Positions 1-6,906 of a stretch of 27,006 nucleotides of DNA are shown piece after piece. Source of the DNA: Mageeibacillus sp. UBA1046. GTDB taxonomy: Bacteria > Bacillota > Clostridia > Saccharofermentanales > DTU023. Within the stretch, counting starts at the first letter, position 1. Each line of letters starts with the position of its first letter. The position numbers and the translations under genes are program-made. The notes under the pieces are model-generated. The model worked only from the letters and a program-made list of their open reading frames with translations. It was not told the origin of the DNA and ran no database searches. The stretch is from positions 1 through 27,006 of the forward strand of contig DCDV01000014.1 of assembly GCA_002316595.1 (NCBI GenBank), read 5' to 3'.

Positions 1-54
1 ATTAAGAATGCTTTCTCTCAGATGATGATCAATCTGAGAGAAAGCATTCTTAAT
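1..54. repeat. Perfect 23-bp inverted repeat at the window edge
   Basis: Bases 1-23 are the exact reverse complement of bases 32-54, with an 8-nt spacer (24-31). The repeat starts at base 1 and lies inside the DUF4349 coding frame. This is what a fold-back chimera or a contig-end assembly error looks like. Confidence 0.9.
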
Positions 55-804
55 TCTGTCGCCTAAAGACTGTGTAACACCATCAGTCGGGGTAAAGTCT
101 CTTACTTCCATCAAGCTGATGGTTATCGTTGAATAATCAACATAATGGTCCATCCTCTGCATCTCGCCCTTGAGATATTCCAACTGGAAGATTACGTCAT
201 CAATTTTTGTTTGAATTTCAATAATATCCGCCATTATGTCAGCTTTTTCATAAAGTGCAGATAATCTGTTGAGCTGACTTTCCAGCGACTGGATCCGCAT
301 CTCAGTATCATAATACCGATCAGTAATATCTTCGCCCGATTCTCCCTGGTTCGTAATTCTGCCTGCGTCCCCCAGCTGCTCTCTGAATCTCGGGATATAT
401 TTGGTGGGAATACGAAGCTGTAATTGAGCTCTCTTGGGACCTACGTCCCCATATCCTGCAGCATAGATATCAGAATAAAGGACATATCCTTCGGCAGGTT
501 CTACGGCTGACATTATATTACTTAGCGATTCGTCAAAATTTTGAGTCTCTATAGTATAAGAGTATTGCTTTATGATCTTCCGCCCCGCAGGAGAAAAATC
601 ATTATCATTAGCTTCTGCCGCTGCTGCCTCCGGCTCCTCCGGAGCATAACCCGGATCCAGGCCGGAAGCGTCCTCTTCCACATAATCTCCGCCCGCAGTC
701 TCTGCAGGTGCTTCGAAACCGGCGGAGCATGATGTAAAGGTCGATACTATCATAATCATTGTCAGTAGAAACAAGATTATTTGAATTTTCTTTTGTTTTT
801 TCAT
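1..804 (-). CDS. DUF4349-domain lipoprotein, 3' end cut by the window edge
   Basis: The reading frame is open from an ATG at 804 to the window edge, giving 268 codons with no stop. The start has a good ribosome binding site (AGGAG, about 5 nt upstream). The N-terminus is a lipoprotein signal: MKKQKK, a hydrophobic stretch, then a Ser-Cys pair near residues 25-26 followed by a small-residue, acidic linker rich in E, A and D. The region around residues 75-185 (KIIKQYSYTIET, then LQLRIPTKYIPRF) and the following heptad-like segment (about 170-220) match the DUF4349 pattern of a beta-rich domain plus a coiled coil. The family normally ends in a membrane helix after the coil, which is not reached here. 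The last 10 or so residues are encoded by an inverted repeat and are probably not native. The role of DUF4349 is unknown; a surface-anchored sensor or envelope protein is a guess. Confidence 0.75.
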   Translation of the reverse strand, partial: MKKQKKIQIILFLLTMIMIVSTFTSCSAGFEAPAETAGGDYVEEDASGLDPGYAPEEPEAAAAEANDNDFSPAGRKIIKQYSYTIETQNFDESLSNIMSAVEPAEGYVLYSDIYAAGYGDVGPKRAQLQLRIPTKYIPRFREQLGDAGRITNQGESGEDITDRYYDTEMRIQSLESQLNRLSALYEKADIMADIIEIQTKIDDVIFQLEYLKGEMQRMDHYVDYSTITISLMEVRDFTPTDGVTQSLGDRIKNAFSQIDHHLRESILN

Positions 805-1036
805 TCCGTGCTCCTTTGCTGATCATAAATATGTTAATTATTTCGTAACCTGATTTGGAAATAATATCTGATCACTGATAATTAGACGCAAATGGGGCAA
901 CAAAGGTTCCTGCAGTAAACTGCCTCCTTTGATCAACTTTGCTCCTCATGTGATTACCTGAGGCATATGTAATGTCGACATGACAACATTGCCATTAATT
1001 GAGTACGGTTCTCCAGACCTCAGAATGATGCTGAGT
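805..1036. other. Intergenic region between parB and the DUF4349 gene
   Basis: No gene is supported in these 232 nt. A stem-loop at 901-931 has an outer stem CAAAGG/CCTTTG and an inner stem GCAGT/ACTGC, and a smaller one at 1019-1035 (CTCAG/CTGAG) lies just past the parB stop. Neither is followed by a T-run on either strand, so neither is a convincing intrinsic terminator. I could not identify a clear promoter for the lipoprotein gene. Confidence 0.5.
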
Positions 1037-1969
1037 TTACTCATCTTCTATTCCAAAAAGCTCCATTAGTCTTTGCAAATCGTGCAAATCTTTGTAGCGA
1101 ATTGTTATGGAACCTTTACCCTCTCTATAAGTAAATCTGACTTTCGTTCCAAGTGCTTTGGAAATCTTCTCCTGTGTCGACTTGACGCTGAGGCTTTGTG
1201 CCTCATTAAGCGATGAAGGTGCAGATTTTTTCCCAGGCTTTTGCATGACCTGAACCGCTTTTTCTGTCTCTCGAACAGACAGATCTTCATTCATGATACG
1301 TTCTGCGAGTTTCATCTGACTTTCTTCAGTGTCTAAGGCCAACAAGGTTCTGGCATGCCCGGCAGAAAGATCACCGGAACGAATTAGACTCTGGATAGAT
1401 TCCGGCAGCTTCAACAGACGTAATGTGTTTGTTATTGCCGGTCTGCTGCGGCCAACATCTTTCGCCAGTTCTTCCTGAGTCATATTATATTCTTCAAGAA
1501 GCCTGCTCAGAGCCATCGCTTCTTCAATCTGATTCAGATCCTCGCGGTTAAGATTCTCGATCAGAGAGATGCGCTGGATCTCTCTGTCATCCAGATCGCG
1601 TACGATGACGGGCACTTCTTTAAGTCCTGCCAGGCGAGCTGCCCGCCAGCGTCTTTCACCGGCAACAATCGTGTACCCCTTGCCCTCCTTATTGACGACT
1701 GCCAGCAAAGGCTGGACTATGCCATTGTTCTCAATCGATAAGGCCAGTTCTTCCAGGCTTCCCTGATCAAAATCCTGACGAGGCTGCGCTTTATTAGGGT
1801 TAAGTTCATTTATTCTTATCTTTTTTATTTGTTCCGAATCGGCATCCGTCACCGAAGCTATGGCATCAGCGCTGAGCAAGGCATTTAATCCCCGCCCTAA
1901 TCCGCGGCTGGCAGATTTTGTTCCTTTGGCAGTTTTTTCTGTCTTATTTACATTTTTATCTTGTGCCAT
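1037..1969 (-). CDS. parB: Chromosome partitioning protein ParB (Spo0J family)
   Basis: A 310-residue ParB that binds parS, spreads as a CTP-dependent clamp and loads SMC near the origin. The order of elements is standard. A Lys-rich N-terminus with the SRGLGRGLNALL motif (about 21-32) stimulates ParA. A ParB/Srx CTP-binding domain follows, with QPR (62-64), GERRW (104-108) and ENLNRED (138-144), the last being the ENxxR motif. A helix-turn-helix lies around 160-185 (ELAKDVGRSRPAITNTL). The C-terminal dimerisation segment begins near 265. The ATG start follows a GAGGGG ribosome binding site and lies 9 nt after parA, so the two are co-transcribed. Length is normal (B. subtilis Spo0J is about 280 residues). 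Two parS sites lie about 1 kb away. Confidence 0.97.
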   Translation of the reverse strand: MAQDKNVNKTEKTAKGTKSASRGLGRGLNALLSADAIASVTDADSEQIKKIRINELNPNKAQPRQDFDQGSLEELALSIENNGIVQPLLAVVNKEGKGYTIVAGERRWRAARLAGLKEVPVIVRDLDDREIQRISLIENLNREDLNQIEEAMALSRLLEEYNMTQEELAKDVGRSRPAITNTLRLLKLPESIQSLIRSGDLSAGHARTLLALDTEESQMKLAERIMNEDLSVRETEKAVQVMQKPGKKSAPSSLNEAQSLSVKSTQEKISKALGTKVRFTYREGKGSITIRYKDLHDLQRLMELFGIEDE

Positions 1970-1978
1970 ACTTACCCC

Positions 1979-2746
1979 TCAATTCTTTTTCTTGCGCATG
2001 ATCTCTTTAGTGAGAGCTTTATAAGCTCTGGCACCAGTAGACCACTTATCATAGGCCATTATTGGCTTGCCATGACTTGGCGCTTCACTTAAACGGACAT
2101 TGCGGGGAATAATTGTCTTAAATACCTGATTCGGGAACAGATTTCTAACTTCCGTCTCTACCTGATGAGACAACTGTGTTCTGGTATCGAACATGGTTAT
2201 CACTATGCCAAGAAATTTCAAAGAAGGATTGCTGCTGTTCTTAACTCTGGAATAAGTCTCAAGGAGCTGTTCCAATCCTTCAAGAGCGTAATACTCTGCC
2301 TGAACAGGAATAAGAATGTAATCAGATGCTGTAAGAGCATTTACCGTCATCTGCCCCAGTGAAGGCGGGCAATCGATAATTATATAATCAAAATCATTCT
2401 TAATTTTTTGCATAGCAGCGGAGAGAATCTTTTCGCGGTCAGGCATATTTATTAACTCAACCTCTGCACCGGTTAAATCAATATTCGCTGGAACAAGTGA
2501 TAAGTTTTGATACTTTGTGTCAATAATCGCATCATTCAATGGTACATTATTGACCATGACATCATAAGTTGTATATTCTTGCTCCTTTTTGGCTATGCCT
2601 AAGCCGGATGTGGTATTCCCTTGCGGGTCCGCATCAATTAACAATGTTTTTTGTGATTCTTTGCCCAGATAAGCTGCCAGATTCACCGCAGTAGTGGTTT
2701 TGCCCACTCCGCCCTTTTGGTTTACTACTGAAATGACATAACCCAT
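1979..2746 (-). CDS. parA: Chromosome partitioning ATPase ParA (Soj family)
   Basis: A 255-residue MinD/ParA-type ATPase that works with ParB at parS in chromosome segregation and in some species controls DnaA. A deviant Walker A motif KGGVGKTT is at residues 11-18, with the first Lys being the ParA signature lysine. The Walker B-like DYIIIDCPP is near 118-126, and the C-terminal part contains the usual FKTIIPRNVRLSEAPSHG segment. The ATG is preceded by a purine-rich GGAGAG site. The long leader upstream holds a stem-loop at 2790-2813 and both parS sites, so autoregulation by ParB is possible but not shown. parAB here follows gyrB rather than the rnpA-mnmG block. Confidence 0.97.
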   Translation of the reverse strand: MGYVISVVNQKGGVGKTTTAVNLAAYLGKESQKTLLIDADPQGNTTSGLGIAKKEQEYTTYDVMVNNVPLNDAIIDTKYQNLSLVPANIDLTGAEVELINMPDREKILSAAMQKIKNDFDYIIIDCPPSLGQMTVNALTASDYILIPVQAEYYALEGLEQLLETYSRVKNSSNPSLKFLGIVITMFDTRTQLSHQVETEVRNLFPNQVFKTIIPRNVRLSEAPSHGKPIMAYDKWSTGARAYKALTKEIMRKKKN

Positions 2747-3000
2747 AACAACTCACTCTCCACGTGATTATTTACATATTACCACAGGATGACAGTCTTT
2801 CTTATGACTGTCACGCTATGAAATTTGGAATTTTTTTCCTCCTGGCTGTATTTTCTTTCAAGCGCCAGACACTCAGTTGAATCCTGCTTTCCTGCCAAAA
2901 TGTTCGTTTCGTGTTAGCGCGTGTCCATATCTTGATCTTCACCCTTGCTCATCTGCATGTTTCACGTGAAACAAACAACAACAATAATCCTTTGTACCAG
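2747..3000. other. parA leader region between the gyrB terminator and parA
   Basis: No gene is convincingly supported. On the minus strand the leader holds a TGACAGTC/GACTGTCA stem-loop (2790-2797 with 2806-2813). An AGGAGG-like sequence about 100 nt upstream of parA has no usable start codon after it. One parS site is present (2958-2973). A parA promoter must lie in this interval if the gyrB terminator works, but I see no clear -35/-10 pair. Confidence 0.5.
2958..2973. promoter_or_regulatory. parS: parS site 1, perfect palindrome
   Basis: TGTTTCACGTGAAACA is a perfect match to the widely conserved ParB-binding palindrome. It lies about 210 bp upstream of parA, in the leader between gyrB and parA. 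ParB bound here could load SMC and could also affect parA transcription. Confidence 0.97.
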
Positions 3001-3046
3001 AAAAAACCCACTCTAGAATGTTCCACGTGAAACATTCTAGAGTGGG
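3001..3046 (-). terminator. Intrinsic terminator of gyrB with parS at its apex
   Basis: Bases 3007-3022 and 3031-3046 are perfect 16-bp reverse complements. The 8 bases between them continue the symmetry except for one mismatched pair (3023/3030), giving a 40-bp near-perfect palindrome. On the minus strand it is followed directly by TTTTTT (3006-3001), as expected for a rho-independent terminator of the remB-gyrB transcript, whose last stop is 115 nt upstream. The apex is the parS site at 3019-3034. Confidence 0.85.
3019..3034. promoter_or_regulatory. parS: parS site 2, inside the gyrB terminator
   Basis: TGTTCCACGTGAAACA matches TGTTNCACGTGAAACA. It differs from site 1 only at the fifth base, a position tolerated in Bacillus parS sites. 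It lies 45 bp from the end of site 1 and forms the centre of the gyrB terminator palindrome. Confidence 0.9.
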
Positions 3047-3160
3047 GGTAAATACCCGATATGTACAAAAGCGGAATTCCCTGATATGTGCAATACCTTG
3101 TACTAGTTGTTCATATTCTTTTACTTGTTATTCTTATCCATGATTCCGCGGATTGAGCAG

Positions 3161-5290
3161 CTATACGTCAGTATTAGCATACACAGCATTAGCTCGAATA
3201 AAATCACGGCGAGGTTCTACCTTGTTGCCCATCAGGAGAGTAAAAGTTTCGTCTGCTGCCTGAGCATCTCCTACAGTAACTTGCTTCAAATGGCGCGTTT
3301 CCGGATTCATGGTCGTCTCCCACAACTGGTCCGGATTCATTTCGCCGAGACCCTTAAAACGCTGCAGCTTGAAATTAGTCCAGCCGGTCTCTTCAAGAAT
3401 TTTTTCTACGTCTCCATCTTCATAAGCATAGTAACCTTCATTGCCGTTGTACACCCTGAACAGCGGTGGAACGGCAATATAGACATGACCTGCTTCTACT
3501 AATGGTTTCATGTAACGGTAGAAAAAGGTCATTAGCAGCGTTCTGATGTGGGCACCGTCAACGTCAGCGTCTGCCATCATGATTACTTTGCCGTAGCGGA
3601 GTTTAGACAGATCAAAATCGCTGCCTATTCCTGTCCCCAGAGACATTACCACGGGCATCAGCTTCTCATTATCCAGTACTTTGTCAACTCTGGCTTTTTC
3701 GACATTCAACATCTTGCCCCAAAGCGGCAGTATTGCTTGGTATTTTCTTTCACGGCCGTTTTTCGCGGTTCCTCCTGCCGAATCACCCTCAACAATAAAT
3801 AATTCGCAGAATGTGGGGTCTTTCTCAGAGCAGTCTGCAAGCTTGCCCGGTAAAACATTAGATTCCAAAACGCTTACTCGTCTGGTCAGGTTCCTGGCTT
3901 TACGGGCTGCTTCACTGGCTCTGGAGGCCGCCAGTGATTTATCTAAAATAATCCTTGCTGTTTGCGGGTTCTCCTCAAGATAGATTGCGAGCTTTTCATT
4001 AATCGCTGATTCAACTATTGTGCGTACTTCAGCATTGCCTAATCTTGATTTAGTCTGTCCTTCAAATTGAGGCTCAGGCAATTTAACGCTTATGATTGCG
4101 GCCATGCCTTCACGGACATCTTCTCCTGAGAGATTTTTGTCGTTATCTTTTAAGAAATTGAATTTACGGGCATAGTCATTAATTGTTTTAGTTACTGCGG
4201 AGCGAAAGCCGGTCAAATGCGAGCCGCCCTCAATTGTTGCGATATTATTGGCATATGAATAAACGTTTTCTGAATAGCTGTCATTGTATTGGATCGCCAC
4301 CTCAACAAAAGTATCTTTTACCTGGTTACAAAAATAGATAGGGGGTCTGTGTAAAGCGGTCTTATGCTTATTAAGATATTCAACAAAGGAAATTATGCCG
4401 CCTTCATAGAAAAGTGTTTTCTCGACCGGAGGATCCTTGCGAAGGTCAATTAGATTAATTCTAACTCCTTGATTCAGAAAGGCCATCTCGCGATAGCGGG
4501 TAATCATCAGATCAAAGTCTATAGTATCGTCGGGGAAAACCTGAGGATCCGGCTTAAACCTTGTGATGGTTCCTGAGCTTTTGCTTTCGCCAACAACTTC
4601 TAATGGATCGACAGTAACGCCGCGATTGAAGCGGATTCTGTGAGATTTACCTTCACGATTGACAGTCACTTCCATCCAGGAAGACAAAGCGTTAACAACT
4701 GCAGCACCAACCCCATGTAATCCTCCGGACACAGAGTATGCTCCGCCGCCGAATTTGCCTCCCGCATGGAGCATAGTGTGTACCACCTCTACTGTCGGGA
4801 TGCCTGCCTGCGGATGGATGCCGACGGGAATGCCGATACCGTTATCTTCGACTTTGACAGATTGATCAGGATATACCGTAACGGTTATTTCATCACAGCG
4901 TCCCGCCAAAGCTTCGTCAACCGAATTAGCAACGATCTCGTATATTAAATGATGCAAGCCTCTGGGAGTAGTGTCGCCGATATACATTCCCGGACGCTTA
5001 CGCACAGCTTCTAAGCCTTCTAATACTTGAATATCTTCATCAGAGTATTTAGAATCGCTGTGTGTGTCAAAAGAAGTATCCAGCTTGATGTCACTCAAAG
5101 ATTCCTCGTAGTCTTCAACGAGTGCTCGTGGATCTTCTGCCAGATTTTGCAGACCTTCTGTGTCCACAGAATCGTCGACGTCATCAATTACTGCATTAGC
5201 ATCTTCTTCTGCCCTGCGCAGCAATTCTTGCAAGGAATCATCAGGATTTTCGTTTTCTTCATATTTTTTTTCGTTGTCATTATTAATCAT
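3161..5290 (-). CDS. gyrB: DNA gyrase subunit B with an acidic N-terminal extension
   Basis: ATPase subunit of DNA gyrase (negative supercoiling). Seen in order: EGLEAVRKRPGMYIG (about 91-105), the GHKL ATP-binding motif EDNGIGIP (about 148-154), GLHGVGAAVVNAL, the TOPRIM motifs EGDSAGG and DADVDGAH, and the C-terminal QRFKGLGEMNP. The protein has 709 residues against about 640 in most Bacillota. The surplus is an N-terminal extension of roughly 70 residues, very rich in D and E, before the conserved core. The start is well supported: AAGGTGA lies 5 nt before the ATG and there is no other Met before the core. Where many GyrB proteins have PLRGK or PLKGK, this one reads PLWGK after the EGDSA motif. 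gyrA is not in the window. It starts 13 nt after remB, so the two form one transcript. Confidence 0.97.
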   Translation of the reverse strand: MINNDNEKKYEENENPDDSLQELLRRAEEDANAVIDDVDDSVDTEGLQNLAEDPRALVEDYEESLSDIKLDTSFDTHSDSKYSDEDIQVLEGLEAVRKRPGMYIGDTTPRGLHHLIYEIVANSVDEALAGRCDEITVTVYPDQSVKVEDNGIGIPVGIHPQAGIPTVEVVHTMLHAGGKFGGGAYSVSGGLHGVGAAVVNALSSWMEVTVNREGKSHRIRFNRGVTVDPLEVVGESKSSGTITRFKPDPQVFPDDTIDFDLMITRYREMAFLNQGVRINLIDLRKDPPVEKTLFYEGGIISFVEYLNKHKTALHRPPIYFCNQVKDTFVEVAIQYNDSYSENVYSYANNIATIEGGSHLTGFRSAVTKTINDYARKFNFLKDNDKNLSGEDVREGMAAIISVKLPEPQFEGQTKSRLGNAEVRTIVESAINEKLAIYLEENPQTARIILDKSLAASRASEAARKARNLTRRVSVLESNVLPGKLADCSEKDPTFCELFIVEGDSAGGTAKNGRERKYQAILPLWGKMLNVEKARVDKVLDNEKLMPVVMSLGTGIGSDFDLSKLRYGKVIMMADADVDGAHIRTLLMTFFYRYMKPLVEAGHVYIAVPPLFRVYNGNEGYYAYEDGDVEKILEETGWTNFKLQRFKGLGEMNPDQLWETTMNPETRHLKQVTVGDAQAADETFTLLMGNKVEPRRDFIRANAVYANTDV

Positions 5291-5303
5291 CTAAATCACC
5301 TTT

Positions 5304-5576
5304 TTATTTCCCGGTCAGCCCGGTTTCTCTGCTCATCCCCTTTTGCCAGCGCAATCTAAGCGCAGCAGACGAAACAGGTGAGAGAAATACTCTATTTATT
5401 GTTAATACAATAGTGCGAGGAATATCTGAAGTCAGAATGTCAACACGCGAAGCTTTTTCGGCATTTGACAAGAAGTTCACCGTATCCGGGGCTGAGCTGG
5501 TTACGTTATCAAGATCAAATATGCCAATAATCCATTCGGCAGGCAGCGATACATCCGCTCCAATATGAATATACAA
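5304..5576 (-). CDS. remB: RemB-like extracellular matrix regulator (DUF370)
   Basis: A 90-residue protein beginning MYIHIGAD and continuing AEWIIGIFDLDN, then RTIVLTINRVFLSPVSSAALRLR. This closely follows B. subtilis RemB (YaaB), which sits in the same place between recF and gyrB. The start codon is TTG at 5576, after AGGAAGGA about 7 nt upstream; no ATG fits the conserved N-terminus. RemA/RemB-type proteins act in biofilm-matrix gene control in B. subtilis, but RemB itself is poorly understood. The gene follows its own -10-like sequence and a CG palindrome, so remB-gyrB is probably a separate transcription unit. Confidence 0.88.
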   Translation of the reverse strand: MYIHIGADVSLPAEWIIGIFDLDNVTSSAPDTVNFLSNAEKASRVDILTSDIPRTIVLTINRVFLSPVSSAALRLRWQKGMSRETGLTGK

Positions 5577-5621
5577 TCTATTATCCTTCCTGCCTCAAAA
5601 ATTAATTCTAAACACCCTACT

Positions 5622-5657
5622 ATTATAACACTAATAAAGAAACTCGCGCGCGCGAGT
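5622..5657 (-). promoter_or_regulatory. Putative remB-gyrB promoter with a CG-repeat palindrome
   Basis: On the minus strand a perfect TATAAT (5627-5622) lies about 45 nt upstream of the remB start. At the expected -35 position there is no TTGACA. Instead there is a 16-bp perfect palindrome, ACTCGCGCGCGCGAGT (5642-5657), in an otherwise AT-rich spacer. The palindrome may be a regulator site compensating for the missing -35; this is inference. Confidence 0.5.
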
Positions 5658-5698
5658 ATATAAGCAGCAAATTTATTCACTGATTTTAATGAAATCTA

Positions 5699-6904
5699 TT
5701 AATATTGAAGCGGAATTTCTGTGACGGTGGCATTGTCTACCTCAAAGATTGAATAGTCGTCAACAATGTCTGCCAGAGAAGAAGCATCAGATCCACATTC
5801 ATGTAAGACCTGAGACAAATCAGTGCAGGTAATAAATGATTGGTGCTTATCTATAGTTTGCAACAAACGGAATCTCCTGCTGCTGTCAAGCTCTGACATG
5901 ACGTCATCAAGCAAGAGGACCGGACTCTCTCCTGTCCTGTGGCGCAGCAATAATAATTCAGCCAGTTTTAAGGCTAATACTACTGAGCGTTGTTGTCCCT
6001 GAGATGCATATGGACGAACTTCATTGCCGTTAAGCGTAAACAAGAGATCATCTCGATGAGGACCAATGCCGGTAAATCCTTTAGAAATATCATCGGCAGA
6101 CTGATCTTGTAATCGCGTCTGCATAAGTTCTCTGATTTCATCAAGTGAACTGGTACGTGATACAGATCCTACTGTTTTGTACCGGAGGCAAAGTTCTTCT
6201 TTTAGCCCTGTAATCTGTGAAATAGCTTCATTTGCCAGTATGTTAATTTCATTTAAAGTGTCTTGACGGCGATTGATAATGCGTGCTGAACAATTAGCTA
6301 TCTGCTCATCCCAGACAGCTAAATTGAGATTATATTCAGTTGCATCATTCCTCGTTGTGTAGTCTTCACGAAGTTTTTTGAGGAGATTATTTCGTTGAGT
6401 CAGCAGATGCTGATATTGCAGGAGATCCTGAAAATAGGGTGGATAAAGCTGCGAGATCAGGAGATCAAGAAAACGTCTCCGGGCAGAGGGACCATCTTTG
6501 ATAATCTGTAAATCTTCCGGAGCAAAGATTACGGCATTGAATAAACCCATCATGTCACCTACCCGCTCAAGACGTACGCCATTGTGGTAAATATGACGAA
6601 TAGGCTTTAACCGCAGAGGGTCGCCGCTTATAGCGGCTAAGTAATGAATCCTGATTTCTTCCTCAATTTCTTTGTCCGTAATAAATTTTACTAAAACATC
6701 ATAGTCATCTTTGCCTTGCTGTACTAACTCAATATCCTTGCCTGTTCGATGGGAGCGTGCACAAGTACAGAGATATATAGCCTCAAGAATATTTGTTTTT
6801 CCCTGAGCGTTTTTTCCATACATGATCTGGGCACCCGGATTAAACTCCTGCTCCAGATGAGAATAGTTTCTGAAATTCTTTAATTCGATTTTTGTTACGC
6901 GCAT
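5699..6904 (-). CDS. recF: DNA replication and repair protein RecF
   Basis: An ABC/SMC-like ATPase that loads RecA at gapped DNA with RecO and RecR. Visible are the N-terminal KIELKNFRNY motif, Walker A GKNAQGKT (about 31-38), the signature-like SQGQQRSVVLALKLAE, and Walker B VLLLDDVMSELD near residue 330. At 401 residues it is about 30 longer than typical RecF, the surplus being at the C-terminus (ending EIPLQY). The ATG lies 2 nt after the dnaN stop and has no clear ribosome binding site, so translation is probably coupled to dnaN. No S4-domain gene separates the two. Confidence 0.97.
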   Translation of the reverse strand: MRVTKIELKNFRNYSHLEQEFNPGAQIMYGKNAQGKTNILEAIYLCTCARSHRTGKDIELVQQGKDDYDVLVKFITDKEIEEEIRIHYLAAISGDPLRLKPIRHIYHNGVRLERVGDMMGLFNAVIFAPEDLQIIKDGPSARRRFLDLLISQLYPPYFQDLLQYQHLLTQRNNLLKKLREDYTTRNDATEYNLNLAVWDEQIANCSARIINRRQDTLNEINILANEAISQITGLKEELCLRYKTVGSVSRTSSLDEIRELMQTRLQDQSADDISKGFTGIGPHRDDLLFTLNGNEVRPYASQGQQRSVVLALKLAELLLLRHRTGESPVLLLDDVMSELDSSRRFRLLQTIDKHQSFITCTDLSQVLHECGSDASSLADIVDDYSIFEVDNATVTEIPLQY

Positions 6905-6906
6905 GC

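Noticed and set aside
2761..2766. CACGTG next to the parA ribosome binding site as a third parS
   Set aside because: Only the 6-bp core matches; the flanking TGTT and AAACA are absent.
2811..2942. A 43-residue basic frame (GTG start, minus strand) in the parA leader
   Set aside because: No properly spaced ribosome binding site, no recognisable motif, and it overlaps the leader stem-loop; not called as a gene.
3107..3502. A 131-residue open frame opposite the gyrB 3' end
   Set aside because: Overlaps the conserved GyrB C-terminus and has no supporting signals.
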